A stretch of 22,466 nt of DNA, from assembly GCA_902461085.1 (NCBI GenBank), contig CABPWH010000032.1, forward strand, positions 1-22,466. Direction: 5' to 3'. The notes beneath the pieces are model-generated. The model was not told the DNA's origin, searched no databases, and was given only the letters and a program-made list of their open reading frames with translations. Both the position numbers and the translations under genes were made by a program. The stretch is from an uncultured Collinsella sp. (GTDB lineage Bacteria; Actinomycetota; Coriobacteriia; Coriobacteriales; Coriobacteriaceae). The number at the start of each line of letters is the position of its first letter. The stretch's first letter is position 1. Below are positions 1 to 8,710 of the stretch, one piece after another.

Positions 1-1
1 G

Positions 2-2569
2 TACGTGCAATGGGCCAAGGACAACGGCATCGGCGTCGGCCCCGGCCGTGGCTCGGCCGCCGGCGCTATCGTCGCCTACGCCATGAACATCACCGCGTTC
101 GACCCGCTCGAGAACGGCCTGATGTTCGAGAGGTTCCTGTCCCCGCAGCGTACCGAGATGCCCGATATCGATATGGACTTCGACGATGAGCGGCGCCTCG
201 AGGTCGTGGAGCACGTTCGTCAGCTCTACGGCCCCGAGAAGGTCACCCACGTCATCACCTACTCGACCATCAAGGCCAAGCAGGCCATCAACGACGCCGC
301 GCGCGTCTTGGACTACCCGGTCTACATGGGCCAGCGCCTGTCCAAGATGGTCTCGAGCGACCCCAAGGTCAAGCTCAAGCAGGTGCTCGACAAGCAGCCC
401 GGCAAAGAGGATCTGTTTAACCCCGATTTTGCCGAGGCCTATAAAAAGGACGACGACGCCCGCCGCATCATCGACACGGCGCTCTCGATCGAGGGTCTCA
501 CCCGTGGCGAGGGCGTGCACGCGTGCGCCGTTCTGATCTGCCGCGACCCCGTCAACGAGCACGTGCCCACCAAGCTCGACACCAAGGGCGGCGTCGAGAT
601 TACCCAGTACGAGGGCCATACCGTTGCCGACATGGGCCTGCTCAAGATGGACTTTTTGGGCCTGCGCACGCTGACGGTTATCTCCAAGGCCAAGGCAAAC
701 ATCAAAAAGAACTTCGGCATCGACATCAAAGAGGAAGAGATTCCCTTTGACGACCCCGAGATCTTTAAGCTCATGGGTTCCGGCCACACCGCCGGCGTCT
801 TCCAGGTCGAGTCCGCCGGCATGACGGCCACGATCAAGAACATGAAGCCCACCGAGTACAAGCACGTCGTGGCATTGATCGCTCTGTACCGCCCGGGCCC
901 GCTGGGCGCCGGCATGGTTTCGTCCTACATCAACCGTATGAACGGCAAGGAGCCGGCCGTCTCCTACGACGACCGTCTGGACGACATTCTGGGCGAAACC
1001 TACGGCACCATGGTCTACCAGGAGCAGGTTATGCTCATCTCCGTCGAGATGTGCGGCTTCTCCAAGGGCGAATCGGACTCGCGTATCCGTAAGCCCGTGG
1101 CTAAGAAAAAGATTAAGCTGCTCACGTCGACGGTGCTCCACTGGGAGGATGGCTCGGACGAGACCACCTACGACCACTGGATGAACGGCGCTATCAAGAA
1201 CAACTACACGCGCGAGGTCGCCCAGAAGATTTGGGACGATGTCCTTGAGTTCGCGTCCTACGCCTTCAATAAGTCGCACTCCGCCGGTTACGCCATCCTG
1301 GTTATGCAGACGGCATGGCTCAAGGCACACTATCCGCATGAGTACATGGCGGCCGTTCTGACGTCCTATACGGGTAAGACCGACAAGATCGTGCACTACG
1401 TCTCGGCATGCCGTCACGACGGCATCCCCGTGCTTTCGCCAGATGTCAACGAGTCCGGTACCGAGTTCACGGCTACCAAGGAGGGCGTGCGCTTTGGTCT
1501 GGCCGGCATCCGCGGCGTGGGCACCGGCGTGGCGCAGGCGATTATCGCCGAGCGCGAGGCGGGCGGTCCGTTTAAGACGCTGCACGACTTTGTCGAGCGC
1601 GTGGACTCGAGCCAGGCCAACCGTCGCGTGATCGAATCGCTGATCAAGGCAGGCGCCTTCGACTCCACGGGGTATCCGCGTCGCCAGATGATGCACTTTG
1701 TGGACAAGAACAATCCCGAGAACATCATCGATGCCGCGGTAAAGCGCCAGAAGGACCGCGCGAGCGGCCAGACGTCGTTCTTCGATATGTTTGGCGACGT
1801 TGAGGGCTCGGGCTTTGAGGTGAGCGTGCCCGATCCGGATGGCCAGGAATGGGACCGCCACCTTAAGCTGAGTCAGGAGAAGGAGGTTCTGGGCATCTAC
1901 GTCTCGGACCACCCGCTGCGTCCGTTTGAGTATGCACTAGCCAAGGCGCGCGACTTTTCGTTCTCGCAGATCGACACCGGCTATGAGGTGCAAAACCCCA
2001 CGGGTGGCACCATCAACCAGGAGATTCCCGAGGGTAAGGCGCTGTGGTGGGCCGGCATGGTCTCGAGCGTGTCCAAGCGCGTGACCAAAAATGGCGACCC
2101 CATGGGCATCGTGCAGCTCGAAGACATGGAAGGCGAGGCCACGGTCGTGGTGTTCCCCAAGACCTACAAGGAGGCCGAGGGGTATCTGTACGGCGAGGTC
2201 GATCCCGAGACCGGCGCGCAGCTGTCCGACGCGTTTGTGCGCATTAAGGGCAAGCTCGAGCGCTCGGACCGCGGCGACCAGATCATCGCGCAGGAGATTG
2301 TGCCGCTGGAGCTTAGCGAGGAGAAAAACAAGCCCAAGGTCTTTGAGGTCATGGTGCCCAACAGCCGCTTTAGCCAGGGCAATATGGCGCGCCTGGCCAC
2401 GGTGCTCACCACCAACCCGGGCGGCGACCGCGTAGAGATCTTTATCGAGCAGGTGGACGGGCGCGTGCTCCGTGCCGAGGTGCCGGCCAAGGTCAACGCA
2501 CGCTCGATTCCGCTGCTGGCAGAGGCAAAGGCCATCGTGGGTAATCAAGGCCGCGTGACGGTTATCTAA
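2..2569 (+). CDS. dnaE: DNA polymerase III alpha subunit, C-terminal part (5' end outside window)
   Basis: Replicative DNA polymerase catalytic subunit (C family). The reading frame is open from base 2, so the gene begins upstream and the N-terminal PHP domain is not visible. The visible 855 codons start in the palm at a GVGPGRGSAAG motif. The catalytic aspartates are in PDIDMDF (near base 161) and KMDFLGLRTLT (Asp at base 650). The fingers region follows with YQEQVM and FNKSHSAGYA, then tandem helix-hairpin-helix sequence (GIRGVGTGVAQ) and an OB-fold near bases 2041-2200 (WAGMVSSVSKRVTKNG). The C-terminus ends in a short tau-binding-like segment. The length from the GPGRGS motif to the stop is close to that of E. 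coli DnaE. One oddity is that the usual RRAMGKKK stretch reads RKPVAKKK and is followed by a divergent segment. Identity is very secure. The next gene starts 28 bases after the stop, so the two are probably co-transcribed. Confidence 0.97.
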   Translation, partial: YVQWAKDNGIGVGPGRGSAAGAIVAYAMNITAFDPLENGLMFERFLSPQRTEMPDIDMDFDDERRLEVVEHVRQLYGPEKVTHVITYSTIKAKQAINDAARVLDYPVYMGQRLSKMVSSDPKVKLKQVLDKQPGKEDLFNPDFAEAYKKDDDARRIIDTALSIEGLTRGEGVHACAVLICRDPVNEHVPTKLDTKGGVEITQYEGHTVADMGLLKMDFLGLRTLTVISKAKANIKKNFGIDIKEEEIPFDDPEIFKLMGSGHTAGVFQVESAGMTATIKNMKPTEYKHVVALIALYRPGPLGAGMVSSYINRMNGKEPAVSYDDRLDDILGETYGTMVYQEQVMLISVEMCGFSKGESDSRIRKPVAKKKIKLLTSTVLHWEDGSDETTYDHWMNGAIKNNYTREVAQKIWDDVLEFASYAFNKSHSAGYAILVMQTAWLKAHYPHEYMAAVLTSYTGKTDKIVHYVSACRHDGIPVLSPDVNESGTEFTATKEGVRFGLAGIRGVGTGVAQAIIAEREAGGPFKTLHDFVERVDSSQANRRVIESLIKAGAFDSTGYPRRQMMHFVDKNNPENIIDAAVKRQKDRASGQTSFFDMFGDVEGSGFEVSVPDPDGQEWDRHLKLSQEKEVLGIYVSDHPLRPFEYALAKARDFSFSQIDTGYEVQNPTGGTINQEIPEGKALWWAGMVSSVSKRVTKNGDPMGIVQLEDMEGEATVVVFPKTYKEAEGYLYGEVDPETGAQLSDAFVRIKGKLERSDRGDQIIAQEIVPLELSEEKNKPKVFEVMVPNSRFSQGNMARLATVLTTNPGGDRVEIFIEQVDGRVLRAEVPAKVNARSIPLLAEAKAIVGNQGRVTVI

Positions 2570-2597
2570 GCTACCCCGGGTGAGATTGGAGGAAGTG

Positions 2598-5500
2598 ATG
2601 GCGCAGGGGACGTTTGTGCAGGCGCTTCGCAAGGAGGCGGCGCTCGGCAGTACCTTTATGAAGGGGCGTTCGCTCATGCTCAACGGCGCCGTGCTGTCGT
2701 TTGAGGACTCCGGCTCGCGCTTCTCCAAAAATGTGACTATCGAGGGCACGGTGCGCGGCTCGCGCGGCGACCTGTACAAGACACACGTGGCGCTCGACAT
2801 GGACGAGCACGAGGTTATCGACTACGACTGCGATTGCCCCGCTGCCTTCCGCTATTCCGGCATGTGCAAGCACGCCATCGCCACGGCGTTGGCGTATCTG
2901 GATGCCAGTGGCGCCGAGCCTGTCGAGGGCCTGCGTACGCCGGTCCGCACGTTTACGGCACCGCCCGCACAATCCAAACAGTCCGCACGCCCCGCGCCTA
3001 GCGCATCTTCGGTCAACCCCAATTTTCCCTTCCCGGCACCCGTCCCCACGAGCCCGAGCCTTGTGGCGGCGCTTTCCGATCTTTCGGACGCGCGCATGGA
3101 CGAGCTCGTGGCTATGCGTCGCAAGTTCGTCAGCACCATTGACCCCGATGCGCCCAAGGCAGTGCTGGAGCCCTCGCTGGTGCCGTACTACAATCCGCTG
3201 TTTGCCGATCGTTTTAACTGGGCGCTCGAGTTTCGCATTCGCTGCGGTTCGGTGTCCTACGTGGTTAAGGATATCGACGGCATGGCCGATGCCTATGTGC
3301 GCGGCGGTACGTTCTCCTATGGCAAGAAGCTTACGTTTGTCCATGTGCCCGAGGCATTCGACGACGTATCGACGAAGCTGCTCGACTTTGTCGCAATGAC
3401 GGTCGCCTACCTGAGCGATATTACGAGTTCGCGCTCGGCATCGTACGACTTTGCCCGCAGCGGTTTTGTCGCCGAGCGTCAGTTGCCGGTATCCGAGCAT
3501 AGCATCGTATATGTGCTGGACCTGCTGCGTGGCCAGACCATCTCCTTTGAGCCCGCCTGGTCGCGGGGGACGACGACGCATCGCACCTATGACGTGGCGG
3601 TTGAGATGCCTCCGGAAGGGGAGGACGAGGCTCTGTCTAAGCGCCCACCGCTCCTTGCCGCCAAAATCGCGCCGGCGGCTGGCGGCAGCTACGATCTACG
3701 CCTGCCGGCCGATGCATACTGCTTTGCTTCGGGCGACGTTGCCTATCTGGTCGACACCCGCCGTGCGCGCCGCGCCGATGTAGCGTTTGCCCAGCATGCG
3801 GCGCCGTTCCTATCGCGCTTACTGCCCTGTCGCACGCCGATCCATATCGCTGTCGACCAGGTGGGGGAGTTCTGTCGTATGGCGCTGCCCATTTTGCGCG
3901 ACTACACCGACCTTACCGCGCCCGCCGTGCTCGACACCGTGGCGCCCGAGCCGAGCTTTGCCATGGCAATCGGTGTCGACGACGGGCTCGTGACCTGCAA
4001 GATTACGGTTTCCTACGGCGACTGGTCGGCAGATCTCTTTAGCCTGGGTGCTCCGGGAAGCCCCTTCGAAGAACAGCGCCCGGGCGTGCCGCCGCGCGAC
4101 GAGATAACAGAGTTTCGCGTTATGGACACGGCGGCCCTGTATTTCGACTTTTACGAGGGCGGCCTGGCGTTTGAGGAGCGCGACGACGAGAGCCTGTTCT
4201 GCTTGCTGACCGAGGGCCTGTCTGCCCTGTCCGAGCTGGGCGAGGTCATGCTCAGCGACCGCCTACGCCAGATCTCGGTGCGCCCCGCGCCCAAGCTCTC
4301 GGTTCGCGCGACCGTCAAGAGAAATCTGCTCGACGTCGAACTGGGCGCGAGCGGTCTTTCGGCCGCGGACCTTGCCATCTACCTCGACTCGTACAAGCGT
4401 CACCAGACGTTTGCGCGTCTCACGTCGGGCGATATCGTTCGCCTGGACGAGGGCGCCCGCGCCGCGTTTGGCCTTGCCGAGGATCTGGGGGTCGACGCCG
4501 TCGACCTGCTCGACGGCGTGTCGCTTCCCGCGTCGAGTACCCTGTTCGTCGATGGCATGCTCGCACGCACGCCCGCGCTCGAGGCCGATCGCGACGCTGC
4601 GTTCCGCCGTACCGTCGAGCGCCTGGACACGCTCGGCAAGATGGACTTTACGGTACCCGCCTCGCTCAAGGCCACGCTGCGTGGCTACCAGGTCGACGGC
4701 TACCAGTGGCTCGGCTCGCTTGAGCATCTGGGCCTCGGCGGTATCTTGGCCGACGATATGGGCCTGGGCAAAACGCTCCAGATGATCGCGCATATCCTGG
4801 TGCGCGTGGAGGCGGGGGACAACAAGCCCACGCTCGTGGTATGCCCGGCCTCACTCGTGTACAACTGGACTGCCGAGCTGGAGCGCTTTGCGCCCTCGCT
4901 GGATGTGTGCGCCATCGTGGGCGCCAAGGCTCAACGCCGCGTGCAGATAGCAGGCGCCGACGAGCATAACGTGGTCGTGACGTCGTATGACCTCATGCGC
5001 CGCGATATCGACGAGTATGCCGAGCGGGACTTTGCCCGCGTGGTGCTCGATGAGGCCCAGTACATTAAAAACCCGCTCACCCAGGTGGCGCGCGCCGCAA
5101 AGCGCCTGCCTGCCGGCGTGCGCTTTGCCCTGACGGGCACGCCCATCGAAAACCGCCTATCCGAGCTCTGGAGCATCTTCGACTTTTTAATGCCGGGCCT
5201 GCTCGGCACGCGCGAGTCGTTTGCCAAGCGCTTCGAAAGCCCGGTCGAGCATGCCGAGGGCGACAGTGCCGCTCGCCTGCAAGCGCTCGTGTCGCCGTTT
5301 GTGTTGCGCCGTGTCAAGGAAGACGTGGTGGCCGATCTGCCCGAGAAGATCGAGGACACTGTCATGGCGCAGCTTGCCGGCGAGCAGCGCAAGCTTTACC
5401 TGGCAAACCAGGACCGCATCGCCCAGCAGGTGCAGCACCGCGAGGCATCCGAGTTTAAGAAAGACAAGCTCAAGGTGCTTGCCGAGCTCACCAAGTTGCG

Positions 5501-6071
5501 CCAGATCTGCTGCGACCCGCGTCTGCACTACGAGGATTACAAGGCGGGGAGCGCCAAACTCGATACGTGCATGGAGCTCGTGCACGGCGCACTCGACGGC
5601 GGGCATCGCATCCTGTTGTTCAGCCAGTTTACGGGTATGCTCGATATTATCGGTAAGCGCCTGGCCAAGGAGGACATCGCCTTCCTTAAGCTCACGGGCG
5701 CTTCGTCTAAGGAGAGCCGCGCCAAGATGGTCGCGCAGTTCCAAGCGGGCGAGGTTCCGGTCTTTTTGATTTCGCTCAAGGCGGGCGGCGTGGGCCTTAA
5801 CCTGACGGCTGCCGACGTGGTCATCCACTACGACCCGTGGTGGAACGTGGCGGCGCAGGACCAAGCAACTGATCGTGCACACCGTATTGGTCAGCAACAT
5901 ACCGTGACCGTGTACAAGCTCATCGCCAAGGGCACGATCGAGGAACGCATTATGCAGATGCAGGAGTCCAAACGCGACCTGGTCAACAGCGTGCTCGGCG
6001 GCGACGGCATCTCGTCGGCGCTGTTTACCCGCGAAGATGTTCTGGCGCTGCTGGGCGGCGACGGTCGCTAG
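2598..6071 (+). CDS. SWIM zinc finger / SNF2-family helicase
   Basis: Large ATP-dependent DNA translocase of the bacterial SNF2 (HepA/RapA-like) group, 1157 residues. A SWIM zinc finger lies near the N-terminus (C78-x-C80 ... C90-x-H92). A long middle region of roughly 100-650 resembles the SNF2-associated domain of bacterial homologues. The motor follows: motif I DDMGLGKT (about 719-727), motif II DEAQ (818-821), motif III LTGTPIENRLSELWS, and a C-terminal lobe with LLFSQFTGMLD, LKAGGVGLNL and QATDRAHRIGQ (about 1088-1098). All motor motifs look intact, so it should hydrolyse ATP. The ATG at 2598 is preferred because GGAGG (2588-2592) sits 5 bases upstream; the in-frame GTG at 2580 lacks such a site. 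The position directly behind dnaE suggests a link to replication or transcription-conflict clearance, but the substrate is unknown. Confidence 0.92.
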   Translation: MAQGTFVQALRKEAALGSTFMKGRSLMLNGAVLSFEDSGSRFSKNVTIEGTVRGSRGDLYKTHVALDMDEHEVIDYDCDCPAAFRYSGMCKHAIATALAYLDASGAEPVEGLRTPVRTFTAPPAQSKQSARPAPSASSVNPNFPFPAPVPTSPSLVAALSDLSDARMDELVAMRRKFVSTIDPDAPKAVLEPSLVPYYNPLFADRFNWALEFRIRCGSVSYVVKDIDGMADAYVRGGTFSYGKKLTFVHVPEAFDDVSTKLLDFVAMTVAYLSDITSSRSASYDFARSGFVAERQLPVSEHSIVYVLDLLRGQTISFEPAWSRGTTTHRTYDVAVEMPPEGEDEALSKRPPLLAAKIAPAAGGSYDLRLPADAYCFASGDVAYLVDTRRARRADVAFAQHAAPFLSRLLPCRTPIHIAVDQVGEFCRMALPILRDYTDLTAPAVLDTVAPEPSFAMAIGVDDGLVTCKITVSYGDWSADLFSLGAPGSPFEEQRPGVPPRDEITEFRVMDTAALYFDFYEGGLAFEERDDESLFCLLTEGLSALSELGEVMLSDRLRQISVRPAPKLSVRATVKRNLLDVELGASGLSAADLAIYLDSYKRHQTFARLTSGDIVRLDEGARAAFGLAEDLGVDAVDLLDGVSLPASSTLFVDGMLARTPALEADRDAAFRRTVERLDTLGKMDFTVPASLKATLRGYQVDGYQWLGSLEHLGLGGILADDMGLGKTLQMIAHILVRVEAGDNKPTLVVCPASLVYNWTAELERFAPSLDVCAIVGAKAQRRVQIAGADEHNVVVTSYDLMRRDIDEYAERDFARVVLDEAQYIKNPLTQVARAAKRLPAGVRFALTGTPIENRLSELWSIFDFLMPGLLGTRESFAKRFESPVEHAEGDSAARLQALVSPFVLRRVKEDVVADLPEKIEDTVMAQLAGEQRKLYLANQDRIAQQVQHREASEFKKDKLKVLAELTKLRQICCDPRLHYEDYKAGSAKLDTCMELVHGALDGGHRILLFSQFTGMLDIIGKRLAKEDIAFLKLTGASSKESRAKMVAQFQAGEVPVFLISLKAGGVGLNLTAADVVIHYDPWWNVAAQDQATDRAHRIGQQHTVTVYKLIAKGTIEERIMQMQESKRDLVNSVLGGDGISSALFTREDVLALLGGDGR

Positions 6072-6236
6072 CCGCGCGCGGGGTGGGACTGCTGGAGTGG
6101 GCAGGACGGTCGACGCATTTTGGCCCGACCGCTTGCCTGATCCGGTATGTGTTCATTTGCAATGCCGTGGATGGTTTGTCTGCCTTTGGGCATAAGAACC
6201 ATCAAGAACATTGGCACATCAGCAAAGGAGAACATC

Positions 6237-6599
6237 ATGGCGAAATTCTTTAAGGACCCCGACGGCAAGCTCATCGCTGCCCTTGGCGACGACGTTGCGA
6301 CCCCTGCCGGTTGCACGGAACTGACTGCAAACACCGAGGACGCGGCGCACGAGAAGCACGTTCCTGTTGTCGAGACCGAGCGTGACGGTCACGTGATTCG
6401 CGCACGCGTTGGCTCGGTCGAGCACCCCAGCCTGCCCGAGCACTACATTGAGTGGATCGCCCTTGAGGCCGAGGGCCGCTTGGAGGTCCATTACCTTGAG
6501 CCCGGCATGAAGCCCGCGACGTTTTTCGCGGGCGGCTCCAAGACCGGTACCGTCTATGCCTACTGCAACCTGCACGGGCTGTGGTCCGCGACATTCTAG
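6237..6599 (+). CDS. Desulfoferrodoxin-type superoxide reductase with degenerate N-terminal iron site
   Basis: Reduces superoxide to peroxide at a mononuclear Fe(His)4Cys centre in the cytoplasm, an oxygen defence typical of anaerobes. The 120-residue protein shows all centre II ligands: H41 in EKHVP, H63 in VEHPS, H69 in PEHYI, and C110/H113 in YCNLHG. The desulforedoxin-like N-terminal domain is present in length (residues 1-36, starting MAKFFKDPDGK) but has a single cysteine (C26) instead of the four that bind centre I iron in classical desulfoferrodoxin. This matches the layout called class III SOR, known from Treponema. The start at 6237 follows an AAAGGAG site (6224-6230). The gene stands alone, 165 bases after the SNF2 gene, with a hairpin terminator downstream. 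Electron donor not visible in this window. Confidence 0.92.
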   Translation: MAKFFKDPDGKLIAALGDDVATPAGCTELTANTEDAAHEKHVPVVETERDGHVIRARVGSVEHPSLPEHYIEWIALEAEGRLEVHYLEPGMKPATFFAGGSKTGTVYAYCNLHGLWSATF

Positions 6600-6644
6600 G
6601 AGCGCGCCCCCGCTCGGGGTATCATAGTTAGCATATGCACATGC

Positions 6645-6677
6645 AAGCGCCGACTGCATTATGCGGCCGGCGCTTTT
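6645..6677 (+). terminator. Intrinsic terminator (or leader attenuator) between superoxide reductase and NadE-like gene
   Basis: An 8-bp stem AAGCGCCG / CGGCGCTT (6645-6652 with 6668-6675) has an inner GCA/TGC pairing and is followed by TTTT. It fits a terminator for the superoxide reductase transcript. A TATCAT -10-like hexamer at 6620-6625 lies upstream of it, so a transcript started there would read the hairpin as an attenuator in the leader of the NadE-like gene. The two readings cannot be separated from sequence. Confidence 0.7.
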
Positions 6678-6716
6678 ACTGCGATTTCGATGGTTTACGA
6701 CGGAAAGGGCTGAGCC

Positions 6717-8702
6717 ATGAAGCTCGCGCTTGCACAGATCGATATGCGCCTGGGTGATATTGAGGGCATTTGCGGCCGCATCGAGGACCAGGCTCGTCTG
6801 GCCCGCGAGCGCGGGGCGCGCGTGCTGTGCGTTCCGGCTCCGCTCTTTATGGGCGCCATGCCCGGTGGCCTGGTGGGTGCTGCCGACTTTGAGCACGACG
6901 TGCTTGCCGGTTTGACTGGAGTCGCCGAGCGTATCCAGGAGCTTGACATGATCTGCATCGTGCCCGCGGCGGTTTCGTTTGAGGGCCAGCCGCTGCTCGA
7001 CTACATGATGCTCAAGGACGGTCATGTGGTGCCGGCGCGTTCGAGCATTGCCCTGCAGCGTGGCGAGAACAACGACACACGTTGGGCGCCGCCGGTGTTC
7101 GACGTGGACGGCGTGCGCATCGCCGTGATTTTTGACTTGGACCGCGAACTCGAGATGTTGCCGACCGGTGTTGATCTCATTGCGTATTTCCAATTCAACG
7201 CGTTTGACATGACCGACCGCGAGACTGCCGCCATTGCCGCCGTTCGCAGCGGCGCCTACCGCAAGATCGCATCCAAGCGCAGCGTGTGGTTTGCCTGCAT
7301 GGCGCCGGTCGGTGCCTTTGACGAGTCGGTGTATACCGGCGGTTCGTTTGTGCTCGACGACTGCGGTCGCGTGGTGGCCCAGGCACCGTGTTTTGAGGAG
7401 AGCCTGCTGGTTCAGGAGATTCAGCGCGGCGTGATGCTCGATGCCCTGGAAGATCACGAACTGCCCGAGTTCCGTTCCGAGGAGTGGCTGTGGCAGGCGC
7501 TGGTGCTCGCCGTGCGCGACAACGCCCGAGCTCACGGTGCGTCGCGTGCTGTGGTGGCACTCGAGGGTGACTTGCCGTCGTCCCTGCTGGCGGCGCTGGC
7601 CGTCGACGCTCTGGGCCCGCGCAATGTGATTGGCCTGGTGCTGGGGCGCAACCGTATCTTTACGCCGGCGCAGGAAGAGGCCGAGGATGCCCGCTGTGCC
7701 GCCGTTCGCGCCATCGCCGAGCGCCTGCATATTCGCACGGTTGAGCGCGATGCACCGGATGCGGCGCGTGTACTCGATCGCGACGTGTCGGCGGGCGATG
7801 CCGAGCGTCTGCGCTCGCGCACGCTGGGCCTCATGCTGGAGGATACGGCGCTCGAGCTGGGTGCGATGGCGCTGAGCCCGCTTTCCAAGACCGAATACGC
7901 GCTGGCGGCGCCGGCGCTTTGCGGCGGCTATCAGGGCGATTACGCGCCTTTTGGCGATGTGTACCTGTCGACGCTTGAGTTTGTGGCGCGTGTGCGCAAC
8001 CGCACGTCTGCCGTGGTGCCCCAAGAGCTCGTGACGCTCAACGCGGTGGAAGATTGTATGGAGCGAGTGCTGGCGCAGGCGCTCTCGACGCTCGACGGTC
8101 CGGTCGATATGCTCGACCGCGCGGCACAACTGCTCGGCGGGCTTGAGCCGGGTGAGGTCGATGGCGCGCTCGAGGCGCACGTGGACCGCAATCGATCTTT
8201 CGACGACATTCCGATGGCCGCTGGCAAGCCTGAGGCCTGCTCGCTGCTGCTGATGCTCGTTCGACAGGGCGAGGCTGCCCGCCGCATGTTGCCGACGGCG
8301 CCGATCGTCTCGTCCCGTTCGTTTGCCGAGCGTGCCTGGCCGTACATGCTCGCGTGGTCCGACCTGGGGCTTAACGGCAAGGAGCGCATGTCGGTCGATT
8401 CGCTGGCGCGCGCCGAGGTGCGCCGTTTTGCTGACGAGGATACGAGCGAGCGCGTGCGAAACGAGATGATGGGCGTGCTGGGCGAGCTACTGGGTATTTC
8501 GCCCGAGCAAATGGAGGAGCTGCGCTCTGAGGACGGTCAGCGTCGTTTACACGAGGGAATGAAAAAGTTCGAGGGCGAGGTTCAGGACGCCATCGATAAG
8601 ATGATGGGCGGCCAGGGTGGCCCGCAGGGTGGGCCCCAGGGTGGCCCGATGCCGCATCCGCCGGTTGATCCCCGACAATTCCCGTTCTTCTCTCAGAACT
8701 AG
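6717..8702 (+). CDS. NadE-like protein (nitrilase domain + NAD synthetase domain) lacking catalytic residues
   Basis: A 661-residue protein with the architecture of glutamine-dependent NAD synthetase: an N-terminal carbon-nitrogen hydrolase domain (about 1-250; MKLALAQIDMRLGDIEG) and a C-terminal PP-loop ATPase domain (about 255-530). The fold signatures are clear (LAALAVDALG; GDYAPFGDVYLSTLEFVARVRN at 407-428, the counterpart of the NadE GGFxPIGDxYKTxVxxLAxxRN region). The active sites are not. The nitrilase Glu-Lys-Cys triad reads A41 (VPAPLF), A107 (VVPARSS) and F139 (AVIFDLD). The PP-loop SGGxDS reads EGDLPSS (283-289). The frame is intact, so this is not simple decay. A C-terminal extension (about 540-661) ends in Gly/Gln/Pro repeats and MPHPPVDPRQFP. 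It is probably a non-catalytic paralogue with a regulatory, scaffold or ligand-binding role; function unknown. Start chosen from GGAAAGGG (6702-6709), 7 bases upstream of the ATG. Confidence 0.85.
   Translation: MKLALAQIDMRLGDIEGICGRIEDQARLARERGARVLCVPAPLFMGAMPGGLVGAADFEHDVLAGLTGVAERIQELDMICIVPAAVSFEGQPLLDYMMLKDGHVVPARSSIALQRGENNDTRWAPPVFDVDGVRIAVIFDLDRELEMLPTGVDLIAYFQFNAFDMTDRETAAIAAVRSGAYRKIASKRSVWFACMAPVGAFDESVYTGGSFVLDDCGRVVAQAPCFEESLLVQEIQRGVMLDALEDHELPEFRSEEWLWQALVLAVRDNARAHGASRAVVALEGDLPSSLLAALAVDALGPRNVIGLVLGRNRIFTPAQEEAEDARCAAVRAIAERLHIRTVERDAPDAARVLDRDVSAGDAERLRSRTLGLMLEDTALELGAMALSPLSKTEYALAAPALCGGYQGDYAPFGDVYLSTLEFVARVRNRTSAVVPQELVTLNAVEDCMERVLAQALSTLDGPVDMLDRAAQLLGGLEPGEVDGALEAHVDRNRSFDDIPMAAGKPEACSLLLMLVRQGEAARRMLPTAPIVSSRSFAERAWPYMLAWSDLGLNGKERMSVDSLARAEVRRFADEDTSERVRNEMMGVLGELLGISPEQMEELRSEDGQRRLHEGMKKFEGEVQDAIDKMMGGQGGPQGGPQGGPMPHPPVDPRQFPFFSQN
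8613..8648 (+). repeat. Three tandem 12-nt units in the 3' end of the NadE-like gene
   Basis: The unit CAGGGTGGCCCG occurs three times in a row, the middle copy with two changes. It encodes the repeated Gly-Gly-Pro-Gln stretch of the C-terminal tail. Being in frame and a multiple of three, copy number could vary between strains without breaking the gene. Confidence 0.85.
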
Positions 8703-8710
8703 GTCGCTGC

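Noticed and set aside
2571..3581. A 336-codon minus-strand frame opposite the SNF2 gene
   Set aside because: Arg/His-rich shadow of the helicase frame, no start signal, no family resemblance.
6219..8180. A 653-codon open frame on the minus strand opposite the NadE-like gene
   Set aside because: It is opposite a frame with clear domain signatures, its product is Arg/His-rich without recognisable motifs, and no ribosome site was seen. Long antisense frames are expected at this GC content.
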